From assembly GCA_016125075.1 (NCBI GenBank), contig WGMO01000013.1:1-64000 (forward strand): a stretch of 64,000 nucleotides of DNA, given 5' to 3'. The notes beneath the pieces were generated by a model. The model did no database searches, was not told the DNA's origin, and worked only from the letters and a program-made list of their open reading frames with translations. The translations under genes were made by a program, and so were the position numbers. Below, one piece after another: positions 19,301 to 26,902 of the stretch. Within the stretch, counting starts at the first letter, position 1. Every line of letters begins with the position of its first letter. This DNA comes from Terrimonas sp. (lineage in GTDB: Bacteria; Bacteroidota; Bacteroidia; Chitinophagales; Chitinophagaceae).

Positions 19301-19511
19301 CGGCAGCCGGAACAGCAATGCGGTAATTTCCTTCCTGGTCCGTTACGGTTGCAATGGAGGTTCCCTTTACAATGACGGAAGCGCCGGAAAGGGGAAGACC
19401 GGTTGACTTGCTGGTAACCTTACCGGTCACTTCAAGCGTTTGGGCATTAACAACCCCCAAAAAGCAGAGGAGGAAGGTCATACTCAGCCATAATCTGATT
19501 TTAAATTTCAT
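16389..19511 (-). CDS. SusC/RagA family TonB-linked outer membrane transporter
   Basis: A signal peptide (MKFKIRLWLSMTF to NAQ), a carboxypeptidase-regulatory-like domain near the N terminus (TGKVTSKSTGLPLSGASV), the SusC signature DVVVVGYGT, a plug domain with DPVVIIDGVP and SINVLKDAATTAIYG, and a C-terminal 22-strand beta barrel. I chose the ATG at 19511 because the signal starts there; 19520 is an equally workable start and the ORF extends back to 19655 without a fitting leader. With SusD it imports glycan fragments using TonB energy. It is the first gene of the long minus-strand operon. Confidence 0.96.
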   Translation of the reverse strand: MKFKIRLWLSMTFLLCFLGVVNAQTLEVTGKVTSKSTGLPLSGASVIVKGTSIATVTDQEGNYRIAVPAAGSSIVVSFVGLASIEQKIQQAGPVNFSLEESAVTTLSDVVVVGYGTQKITKVSGAISTIKAGDIEKLKPVRTEEALQGRAAGVNVIQSGSPGSKPTVLIRGIPSFSGTDPVVIIDGVPQSLTDLNSINAADIESINVLKDAATTAIYGVKGGNGVIVVTTKSGRKNQKKDITFNSNYGIQEVVNTIGVLNATEYAAMINEGSTVAGGNVIFPDLSVIGTGTDWQKEIFKTASMQTHTVSARGGGERMSYFLSAGYLNQGGIVGGNDKSRFDRGNFTANLNFDITSKLKFILNTTAVILDSKGIQENSFNSVIGSALNYDPTVPVYNNVPNTVGKYGFSNLLLSEIFNPLTKLDNTYNKNVGNKLYGKFELQYEIIKNLRVTSRFGYTKYDGNAKSFTPLVFYGLNNVDNSMNADGSPVTGKHNSVSHEKTSNFNYTWESFANYNFSINREHNFETVLGFSLAKVSGNAAGASRQDVPFNSWEFADFTAATGNNSATNTNALAGYYYQYFRRNLSFFTRINYDYRDKYLASFTARRDGSYAFGIDNKYANFFSGSLGWVVSKEDFFHSDFIDNLKIRGSYGSIGNENVSPQFVGIVTGGPSYANPPNSNGYTFDNIFYPGSTVGSAANDALRWEKQLQTNVGFDMTFLNRRFSLSADYFRKEVDGLLFTPSASLYLGTVPIPTANIGSTKSSGLDATLTYMESIGKNFKLNTSLTFTTSKNVVTATNDDGTAKIFGGYYFNGQSQSVTVFEKGSAPGYFYGYKTDGLFQNATEVSNGALQPGAQPGDIRFVDMNKDGVINAEDQTKIGDPFPDFTMGWNLNLEYKNFDFNAFTYASVGNDVYRAYERNANYTNKYRAVLARWTGEGTTNDARNPRYSFTDANSNIRVSDRYVEDGSFIKVKNIQLGYTFPASVTRKVFSKLRIYAQVKNAFIFTKYSGYDPEIAGGILDTGVDRGAYPQSRIYSFGLDIKL

Positions 19512-19645
19512 AAACAGCATTTTAAAGTACTTAATTACAAGATTGATTAAATAAGACAGAATGACAGCAATTTGATTCCTGCATTCGAACTGGGAAAACT
19601 GAATTTTTGATATGCACCCGCAAGGGGTTTTTTGACTGGAAAAGG

Positions 19646-19668
19646 CCAGGATCATGAGATAATCCTGG
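19646..19668 (-). other. Hairpin in the susC 5' leader
   Basis: CCAGGAT and ATCCTGG form a 7-bp inverted repeat with a 9-base loop, about 135 bases upstream of the susC start. No T-run follows on the minus strand. It may be an RNA structure in the susC leader, but no function is shown. Confidence 0.4.
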
Positions 19669-19791
19669 TACAGAGCACAGAATTCTGTAGTGGTTAATTT
19701 TCATACACAAGCAATTTGTTATTGAGCAAAAACCCTGGCAAAAGGGTGAAAAGTGAAGTTATTGTAGTGTTTTACCGAAAAGAAATATTTG

Positions 19792-19860
19792 ACTACATCT
19801 CTACTACACAGTATTGCTAAAACATTATATTTGAGTATATTTCACTACATCTGTACTACA
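19792..19860. promoter_or_regulatory. Paired direct-repeat operator candidate between susC and its regulator
   Basis: ACTACATCTcTACTACA at 19792-19808 and ACTACATCTgTACTACA at 19844-19860 differ in one base. Each contains two ACTACA half-sites 11 bases apart, and the two copies are 52 bases apart, so all four half-sites fall on about the same helix face. Two inverted TGTAGT copies lie at 19686-19691 and 19763-19768. The arrangement suits a dimeric LuxR-type activator such as the one encoded at 19895. Binding is inferred. Confidence 0.55.
19826..19833 (+). promoter_or_regulatory. Possible -7 box for the regulator gene
   Basis: TATATTTG matches the Bacteroidota TAnnTTTG -7 consensus, 62 bases before the regulator start. 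No TTG is found at the expected -33 distance, where the direct repeats lie instead, so the promoter may depend on an activator or be a chance match. Confidence 0.35.
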
Positions 19861-19894
19861 TCTGAAGAAAAATAGTCCGGATAATCGCAGTTGT

Positions 19895-22855
19895 ATGCCG
19901 CTAAGGTTTACCTATATAGTGTTCTCACTTCTTTTGAGGCTGACCCTCTTTTCCCAGTCATATATTGCCCAACGGGAAGTTGTCAATTATAATAAACACC
20001 AGTACAATGCCGGTACCCAAAACTGGAATATTAAACAGGACGACCAGGGAAGATTATATTTTGCCAATAATGAAGGAGTGCTGGTATTTGATGGAACTTA
20101 TTGGAAACTATACCCTTTACCTAATAAAACCATCGTAAGGTCCATAGTATTTGGCAGGGACCACCGGCTGTATGTAGGGGGGCAGGATGAGATAGGCTAT
20201 TTTTCGCCCGATAAATCTGGCAAACTGACATATACTTCGCTGAATGAGCTGATTCCGGAAAAAGAACGGAACTTTTCTGATATATGGAATATTGTCAGTT
20301 TTGGGGATGACATATTTTTCAGGTCCACGAATAAGGTATTCCGGTACAGCAATCATACCATTTCGATCAACCACCCCTACTCTTCCTGGCTATTCCTGGG
20401 TGTTCTGAATGACACCTTAATCGTTCATGACGAACAAAAAGGCATCCTTTATTACGAGAATGGTATATGGAAGCCATTCATCGAAAAACAATACCTGCCT
20501 CCCGGTTTTTTTATTACTTCCATCACAGCCTTTGCCCCTGATTCCGGGCTCATTACCACCGGTAAGAACGGAATTTTCCTGGTTGCCGGTAAGCAGCTCA
20601 GGCCATTCCTGTTAAAGGGAAATACCATTGACAATACCCAGAATTTTTCCGGTTCGGTGACCATTGATGCTGAACATTTTGGTATCAGCACCTATACCAA
20701 TGGCATCTTCATCGTTGATAAAAAAGGGCAGGTACTGGAAAATATCTCTTTAAAAGAAGGCCTCCAGAACAGCAATATCAGGAGCCTTTTTATGGATAGG
20801 GATAAAAATATCTGGATGGGGCTTGATAACGGAATTGATTTTGTTGCGTATAACAATGCCATCAAACAACTGAATCCCGCCATCTTTAACGGAGGGGGTG
20901 GTTATTCCCTTATACAATACAGGAACAGCTTATATTTTGCCTTGTCTAACGGAATTTATGAAACAGCTCTCCCGGCTTCCCGCGACCTCAGTTATACCCC
21001 CAATAATATCAGGCTGCTCAACGGCGGGCAAACCTGGGGATTAAATAACATCAATAATAATTTACTGGTAGCCCGTGATGATGGGTTTTACAGGATCGCG
21101 AATAATGAAATGCAAACCATTTCCGCTGAAACAGGATATTGGGTATTCCAGTCCCTGCCCTCGCCACCGGAACAAAAGCTAATTGCAGCAGGCAATTACA
21201 ACGGGGTAAGAATTTTTGAGCAGGTTGGCAATAACCAGATCATCGATAAGGGGATACTCAGCACACTAACAGGTTCAACCCGCTTTCTTGAAATTGATGG
21301 TGCCAATATTTGGGTCTCGCATCCTTACAGGGGTGTCTATAAAATCAACCGTGCCAATGCCGCCGTAAAATTATACACACATGCCGAAGGCCTGCCATCA
21401 GACCTCAATAACCATGTATATAAGTTAAAAGGCCGGATCGTTATTGCCACTGAAAAAGGGGTATATGAATATGACAGCCTAAAAGACCGGTTTTTGCCCT
21501 CCGATTTCTACAAACCCATTTTTGGTGAAACGAGCTTACGGTATTTGAAAGAAGGACCCCAGGGCAATATCTGGTTTGTACATGAAAAAACGCCCGGTAT
21601 CGTTGATTTCTCCACTGCGAAACCCTCCGTTTTCTACCTCCCGGAACTGAAAGGAAGGATCCTGAGCGGTTTCGAATATATCTACCCGGTAGATGAGAAC
21701 AATGTCTTTATCGGTGGTGAAACAGGCTTTTATCATATCAACTATCAGAAATACAAGGAAAACATCCATCCCCTCAGTACTTATATCCGGACAGTAAAAT
21801 CCATTTCGAGTACAGATTCATTATTATTCGGAGGGTATGCAAACAATACAGGCAGCGATAACCGCGCTAAGGAGGATATCCCCGCGGTGAGTTACCGTTG
21901 GAACTCCTTCCACTTTGAATATTCATCACCGCTTTTTGAACAGCAACTCAATATCGAATACAGTTATCTGCTTAAAGGATTTGATGAAGAATGGTCGGAG
22001 TGGACAAAAAAAACGGAAAAAGATTATACAAACCTTCCTGCGGGGAACTATACTTTTTCTGTGAAAGCCCGGAATAACCTCAACAATGAATCCACGGTCA
22101 GCAGCTATAGTTTTACCGTGCTTCCCCCCTGGTACCAAAGCTGGTGGGCCAGGCTGTTTTATCTGGCCCTGGCCATCCTGCTCATTTTTATCGCCTATAA
22201 ATGGCAGGAAAGAAAACACCTGAAAAGGGAAGCCATCCGGTTTGCAGAAGAAAGAAAAAAATACGAGGATGAACAGAAGCGGATTACCTATCAGCACCAG
22301 CTGGAACTTGAAAAATCGGAAAAGGAACTGATCCGGGTGCAAAATGAAAAGCTGGAAACAGAAATTGAATTCAAAAATTCAGAACTGGCATCCACTGCTA
22401 TGAACCTGGTACAAAAAAAGGAGTTCATTCTAAAAGTCAAACAGGAACTGCAGCATTTTATCAGGTCCGGTAAAGAAAAAATAGAAACCAACGAACTGAA
22501 AAAAGTTGTTCATATCCTTTCTGATGAAGAAAAATTAAATGAGGAATGGGAACAGTTTTCTTTGCATTTCAATAAGGTGCATGGCGATTTCCTCATTATC
22601 CTGAAAGAGAAATTTCCCGATCTCAAACCCCATGAATTAAAACTATGTGCCTATCTCCGCATGAACCTATCCAGCAAAGAGATTGCGCAGCTGATGAGCA
22701 TATCTGTCAGGGGGGTTGAAATCAGCCGGTACCGGCTCCGGAAAAAATTACAGATCCCTACCGAAGTGAACCTTTTCCAGTTCCTCTTCGACCTTCAAAC
22801 CGGCAGCGCTCCGGCAAATCCCGAAAATAATGAACCGGGAGCCGGAGAAGTGTAA
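19895..22855 (+). CDS. Membrane-spanning sensor-regulator (beta-propeller, Y_Y_Y, LuxR-type HTH)
   Basis: Signal peptide, a long periplasmic beta-propeller of two-component-regulator type (about 25-640), a Y_Y_Y domain (about 660-742), one membrane helix (about 751-771), a charged coiled coil (about 775-860) and a C-terminal LuxR-like HTH (about 910-953, with LSSKEIAQLMSISVRGVEISR). There is no histidine kinase or receiver domain, so unlike hybrid two-component systems this is a one-component sensor that would bind DNA from the membrane. It is divergent from susC with direct repeats between them and is the obvious regulator of the glucan locus. The start is the first ATG giving a signal peptide. 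Confidence 0.9.
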   Translation: MPLRFTYIVFSLLLRLTLFSQSYIAQREVVNYNKHQYNAGTQNWNIKQDDQGRLYFANNEGVLVFDGTYWKLYPLPNKTIVRSIVFGRDHRLYVGGQDEIGYFSPDKSGKLTYTSLNELIPEKERNFSDIWNIVSFGDDIFFRSTNKVFRYSNHTISINHPYSSWLFLGVLNDTLIVHDEQKGILYYENGIWKPFIEKQYLPPGFFITSITAFAPDSGLITTGKNGIFLVAGKQLRPFLLKGNTIDNTQNFSGSVTIDAEHFGISTYTNGIFIVDKKGQVLENISLKEGLQNSNIRSLFMDRDKNIWMGLDNGIDFVAYNNAIKQLNPAIFNGGGGYSLIQYRNSLYFALSNGIYETALPASRDLSYTPNNIRLLNGGQTWGLNNINNNLLVARDDGFYRIANNEMQTISAETGYWVFQSLPSPPEQKLIAAGNYNGVRIFEQVGNNQIIDKGILSTLTGSTRFLEIDGANIWVSHPYRGVYKINRANAAVKLYTHAEGLPSDLNNHVYKLKGRIVIATEKGVYEYDSLKDRFLPSDFYKPIFGETSLRYLKEGPQGNIWFVHEKTPGIVDFSTAKPSVFYLPELKGRILSGFEYIYPVDENNVFIGGETGFYHINYQKYKENIHPLSTYIRTVKSISSTDSLLFGGYANNTGSDNRAKEDIPAVSYRWNSFHFEYSSPLFEQQLNIEYSYLLKGFDEEWSEWTKKTEKDYTNLPAGNYTFSVKARNNLNNESTVSSYSFTVLPPWYQSWWARLFYLALAILLIFIAYKWQERKHLKREAIRFAEERKKYEDEQKRITYQHQLELEKSEKELIRVQNEKLETEIEFKNSELASTAMNLVQKKEFILKVKQELQHFIRSGKEKIETNELKKVVHILSDEEKLNEEWEQFSLHFNKVHGDFLIILKEKFPDLKPHELKLCAYLRMNLSSKEIAQLMSISVRGVEISRYRLRKKLQIPTEVNLFQFLFDLQTGSAPANPENNEPGAGEV

Positions 22856-22887
22856 GCTGACGGTAACTATCATACTTCGGGTATTCG

Positions 22888-23829
22888 CTATAACTTGTCA
22901 CGGAACACCATGAATTTTTCTATCGTTTCCCTGATCATTTGATCAAGGGTATCCCTGCTGAAATCCCTGTTGGCAACCTCATTCGCCAAAGCCAGGAGAT
23001 TATCATGTAACTTTTTGCCTCCCACCTGATCCCTTAACCGAAGGGTATCGGTCTTGTCCAGGTAAGCATCCCAGATCTCCCGAACCCTTGTCCAAAATAC
23101 CTTGTGCTGGTCCCAATATAATTTTGCAGCTGTACATTCCTTTTCTTCGACCCGCTTATAGGTATTATAACCCTTTTCTTCCACGAGTACCCGGTCTTTT
23201 CCGCCGGAACGGATGACCTTTTTATTATCCTGTTCATGAACATATCCATCCGCTGCCAGGTGCAGCCGATTGGTTCTTTGCAGGATATTATAATCGTTGC
23301 GCACCGAATATTCGCGCCTCGGCAGTGGAGCATCCGTCGTATTTTGCCAGCTTAGATCATTTCCTGTCTGCACAAATGCACTGATTCCCTGGTATCGGGG
23401 TTCATCACTGACCTCCCACACCGTTTGTGTCCATTTACCCTGTACCTTTTCCGGATCCAGTTTTTCTTTCACCCAGGTTCTGTCTCCCAGATACCGCCAG
23501 AGTACCGGGTTTTCATAGGTCCATTCTTCTCTCCAGTGTTTTACAATAAAGTTCGGTGATACAATCAGCAGGTGCTGGATAACAAGCTTGTGGTCACTGA
23601 CCCAAACCGGTAAGGCCAGTTCTGCGGTGGCACCAGTCTCATCCCGTTCATGATATTGATAACCAGGATCGGCGGCAAAGGTTTCTGCATATTTAAAATC
23701 AACTTCGAAACAACCACAGAGATGGCTGAAAGGCGCTTTTTCATTTAACGGTTGTGCCTTGCTGCTATTAAAGAGGGACAATAGGATAATCGTTCCGGTA
23801 ATGAATTTCATATTTATTATTTCCGGCAA
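22888..23829 (-). CDS. DUF6607-like secreted protein linked to heme uptake
   Basis: A 313-residue protein with a signal peptide (FITGTIILLSLFNSSKAQ) and Trp- and Tyr-rich stretches such as FSHLCGCFEVDFKYAETF and WREEWTYENPVLWRYLGDRTW. I believe it is a DUF6607 family member, a family often found beside heme or iron TonB receptors. It is downstream of the hmuY-like gene on the same strand, but a strong terminator lies between them, so it may be expressed at a lower or separate level. Molecular function is unknown. Confidence 0.6.
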   Translation of the reverse strand: MPEIINMKFITGTIILLSLFNSSKAQPLNEKAPFSHLCGCFEVDFKYAETFAADPGYQYHERDETGATAELALPVWVSDHKLVIQHLLIVSPNFIVKHWREEWTYENPVLWRYLGDRTWVKEKLDPEKVQGKWTQTVWEVSDEPRYQGISAFVQTGNDLSWQNTTDAPLPRREYSVRNDYNILQRTNRLHLAADGYVHEQDNKKVIRSGGKDRVLVEEKGYNTYKRVEEKECTAAKLYWDQHKVFWTRVREIWDAYLDKTDTLRLRDQVGGKKLHDNLLALANEVANRDFSRDTLDQMIRETIEKFMVFRDKL

Positions 23830-23889
23830 AACAATAACAATACCCGGAAAAGGAGTTACGGAATCAGAAACCAGGTTTACGCAAAAAGA

Positions 23890-23923
23890 AAAAAGTCACC
23901 AGTATTACAACCAGTGACTTTTT
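23890..23923 (-). terminator. Intrinsic terminator after the hmuY-like gene
   Basis: AAAAAGTCAC and GTGACTTTTT are perfect 10-bp arms around a 14-base loop. On the minus strand the stem is followed by a T-run, so it can end the receptor-hmuY transcript. The A/T flanks allow it to work in both directions. Confidence 0.85.
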
Positions 23924-23945
23924 ACAGGTACTTATTTCGGTTTTA

Positions 23946-24602
23946 TCAGAAATTCATTGACCCGTTCGACTGAAAGGTATACCGGAAGGTATAATAACGT
24001 TGTTTGCTTAACTTATCATTATCGGAAGCCGAAGCATCAGGGGTAACGCCTCCTTTATAATAATTCATGATTTCTACTTTTGCATATTTACCGCTGGCGG
24101 TCCTGATCACCAGTATACGACCCGGAATGGGTGTAATCAGCTGGGTAGCCCCGTTATAACTATACCATCCATTACCACTCCCTGTTTTGATCGCATAAGT
24201 GGGCGCATTATCTGTTCTGAAAACAGAATCGGCCGGGACACTGGACAGTCCATCAAATGTGCCGACATACACAAAGGCACCACCCGAAGCCGGTCCGCTG
24301 GTACCGCCGTTAGTCAAAATAGTGGTACCCCTGAAAGCGAGATCCCATTTTGTGGTGGCCGAGTCGGCATGGGCGACAACCTCGTTCCGCTCCAGGCTGA
24401 AAAAAGTAAACTTACCGGAACCATAGGGTTGACCGGTTGCGGGACCGCTGGTATAGATGCCGATAATGGTATCAGCCGGAATGTCATTGACCTGGGTGGC
24501 CGTCAGGTTATTGTTATTGGTTTTATCCTTCTTACAAGAAACAAAAACAGTTCCTAAAGCAAATACAGCGATTGTCATCACGGATACATAACGTCTTTTC
24601 AT
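23946..24602 (-). CDS. HmuY-family heme-binding lipoprotein
   Basis: Lipoprotein signal (LGTVFVSCKKDK, Cys23) followed by a beta-rich domain with the HmuY-type segment KWDLAFRGTTILTNGG (residues 85-100) and IPGRILVIRTASGKYAKVEI. HmuY proteins are outer-surface hemophores that pass heme to a TonB receptor. The gene begins 4 bases after the receptor stop, so the two are co-transcribed. Only one histidine is visible (His78), plus late Met residues (EIMNYY, SMNF), so heme ligation cannot be bis-His as in Porphyromonas HmuY. The family call is good; the ligand is inferred. Confidence 0.85.
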   Translation of the reverse strand: MKRRYVSVMTIAVFALGTVFVSCKKDKTNNNNLTATQVNDIPADTIIGIYTSGPATGQPYGSGKFTFFSLERNEVVAHADSATTKWDLAFRGTTILTNGGTSGPASGGAFVYVGTFDGLSSVPADSVFRTDNAPTYAIKTGSGNGWYSYNGATQLITPIPGRILVIRTASGKYAKVEIMNYYKGGVTPDASASDNDKLSKQRYYTFRYTFQSNGSMNF

Positions 24603-24606
24603 TTTT

Positions 24607-26742
24607 CTATTGATTTTTATTTTTTGGAATTGAATACGAAACTGATAAATAGGGTTGGATACCGGGCATCCCGGGCAGGTTGGACGGATCCCGGTAATTC
24701 AACAGGTTATCGACGCCCACCTGGAACCTGAAAGACCGGATTTCTTTTGTCGCTGCAATATTGAATTGTAAAAAGCCTTTGGCAAATTCATCACTCCGGT
24801 TGATAACTCCATTCCCTTCCTTGTCATAGGTGCCCCACCGGCTCCTGTAAAGGGTCCTCACGGAACCCGACCAGCCTTTCTTGTCATTATAGTAAAAGAG
24901 TTTCAGGTTAGCCATATGTTTGGAACGGTTGGGCAAACCGGCGTAATCCTTCCGTAAGAGCGTAGTAGAATATCCGGTTTGTTCATTCCGGGTATAAACG
25001 GTGCCGGCCTTTATCCTTTTCAGGTCATCCTTATCAGCCGTGATCAGGTATTGGTACCCCCCCTGGAGTTGAATCTTACCGGTTAGCTGGTACTGACCCT
25101 GGAGTTCCGCCCCTTCCGTATAGGCCCTGCTGACATTAAAATAACTATAGACCGGTGCATTATTGGCCCGATAGGCAATGATATCATTCTGTATCAGGTT
25201 TTCAATATCATTCCTGAAAAGGTTGAGGGCTAAATTCAGCCTGTCGTTGAATTCATATTTGATCCCTGTGTTAAACCCTTTTGAGATCTCTGGTTTTAAC
25301 AGGGCGAGCTGGTAAGCACGGGGTAAAATCTCTTTAATTACGCCTTGCTGTTGCTGCTCTTCCAGGGTGGAAATCGTTATTTCATTGGCGCCATATACCA
25401 CATACCCGCCTGCTGCTGTATTTAAGAAGTTAAGGAATAACTGTCTGAAATCAGGAGCTTTGAACCCGGCACCATAGGAGCTATTTACGGTCAGCTTATC
25501 ATTGACTTTCCAGTGTAAGGCCAGTTTGGGGCTCATCCTTGACTGGTAGGCAGAATTGGCATCATACCGTAACCCGCCGATCAGGGTAAGGTTGTCGAGG
25601 ACCCTCCATTCATCCTGTAAAAAAACATATTGAATATCATTGGCCCTTTTGACTGAATACCGGGTGGTATTCAGTTTTTCCTGTACCAGTCCGCCACCGA
25701 TACTGAGGTAATTATTTGCCTGTAACCGGATATCGGTCTGGTTTTCTGCCCGGTAAAAATCCTGCTGAAAAAAATCATAATAATATCCCGTTTTATCGGT
25801 TTGCCGTACCAGGTTTTGTTCATATTCATAGCGGCTGAAATAAAAACGCAGGGAAGAATTGACTTTATCGGAAAATCGTTGGGTCAACACGGGGTTGATA
25901 TTCATATCCCGGATCCTTCCATCTCCGTCAATATGGACCTCCTGGCCGGTATTCAGGTCGGAAGTGGCAAAACGGTTAGTCTGGATCTCATTAAAATAAC
26001 GCCCCGACAGGCTGATCTTGGTGCTGGCGGTAGGTTTGTAATTAAAACGCAACTGCGTGGTATAATTCTGGAAAGGGTCTACGGTCTTGCCATAGATATC
26101 CTTATCGAAATCAAAACCCTGCGAACTGTTCCGGTTTCCAAATACCTGTAATGCCCATTTTTCATGGTGTAAGGAAGCCGTGAGATTGGCATCCAGTGCA
26201 TTGAACCTGCCATACCGAAGGGAAGTCAGCAACTGGTTATGCTTTGGCTGATCGGTAATGATATTGATCACACCCCCCATGGCTTCACTGCCATAAAGGC
26301 TGGAGGAAGGCCCTTTAACAATTTCAACCTTTCGGATATTCCCGACAGTTATACGGGTCAGGTCAATAACACCCCCCTGTCTCCCGATGATCGGCTCCCC
26401 GTCTACCAGGATCAGTGTATAATCCGGCGAAAGACCCTGAATCTGCACCCCGTTTCCAAACACCCCGCCTCCGGCAGAACTGGTGGCGCCGCCACTGGTA
26501 AGGTATAACCCGGTTTGCTCCTGGAGGATGTCATTCAGGCGAACGGAGCCGCTTTGCTGAATAGTTTTATTTGAAATCAACTGTACCGGCACGGCTACAT
26601 TACTCAGTTTTCTTTCCGTACGCGTTGCGGTTATAACAATCTCATTCATTTCCTTTTCCCGGAAAAAGGAACTGTCTTCCTGGGCAAAGAGGAAGGAGTT
26701 ATACAATAAGATAAGCGCAGTTGATAAAATGGTTCTTTTCAT
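24607..26742 (-). CDS. TonB-dependent heme/iron receptor
   Basis: Signal peptide (MKRTILSTALILLYNSFLFAQ), TonB-box region (NEIVITATRTER), plug domain (LQEQTGLYL, LILVDGEP, EIVKGPSSSLYGSEAMGGVINI) and a beta barrel. The segment GFKAPDFRQLF resembles the FRAP box of heme receptors. I chose the ATG at 26742, which opens the signal peptide; the ORF could extend to 26787. It is followed at once by the hmuY-like gene and preceded by an AraC regulator, which together indicate heme uptake. It lacks the SusC N-terminal extension. Confidence 0.9.
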   Translation of the reverse strand: MKRTILSTALILLYNSFLFAQEDSSFFREKEMNEIVITATRTERKLSNVAVPVQLISNKTIQQSGSVRLNDILQEQTGLYLTSGGATSSAGGGVFGNGVQIQGLSPDYTLILVDGEPIIGRQGGVIDLTRITVGNIRKVEIVKGPSSSLYGSEAMGGVINIITDQPKHNQLLTSLRYGRFNALDANLTASLHHEKWALQVFGNRNSSQGFDFDKDIYGKTVDPFQNYTTQLRFNYKPTASTKISLSGRYFNEIQTNRFATSDLNTGQEVHIDGDGRIRDMNINPVLTQRFSDKVNSSLRFYFSRYEYEQNLVRQTDKTGYYYDFFQQDFYRAENQTDIRLQANNYLSIGGGLVQEKLNTTRYSVKRANDIQYVFLQDEWRVLDNLTLIGGLRYDANSAYQSRMSPKLALHWKVNDKLTVNSSYGAGFKAPDFRQLFLNFLNTAAGGYVVYGANEITISTLEEQQQQGVIKEILPRAYQLALLKPEISKGFNTGIKYEFNDRLNLALNLFRNDIENLIQNDIIAYRANNAPVYSYFNVSRAYTEGAELQGQYQLTGKIQLQGGYQYLITADKDDLKRIKAGTVYTRNEQTGYSTTLLRKDYAGLPNRSKHMANLKLFYYNDKKGWSGSVRTLYRSRWGTYDKEGNGVINRSDEFAKGFLQFNIAATKEIRSFRFQVGVDNLLNYRDPSNLPGMPGIQPYLSVSYSIPKNKNQ

Positions 26743-26796
26743 GATCCTGATAGCTAAGTCAATGCAAAGTTGATACCGCACCGACAAATGATTATC

Positions 26797-26806
26797 ACAG
26801 TACTGT
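26797..26806. promoter_or_regulatory. Palindrome upstream of the heme receptor
   Basis: ACAGTACTGT is a perfect 10-bp palindrome about 55 bases before the receptor start, with CTGTCA (26803-26808) and TGACAG (26843-26848) forming a wider inverted repeat. It could be a site for the AraC-family regulator encoded just upstream. No matching promoter box was found. Confidence 0.3.
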
Positions 26807-26902
26807 CAGGAGTGAAAGACGAATTTTTCTTTTACAAAAAAATGACAGAAAAAAGATGAAGATCAGGAAGACTTACGACCTTAATCAGCCGAAAATACAA
26901 TA

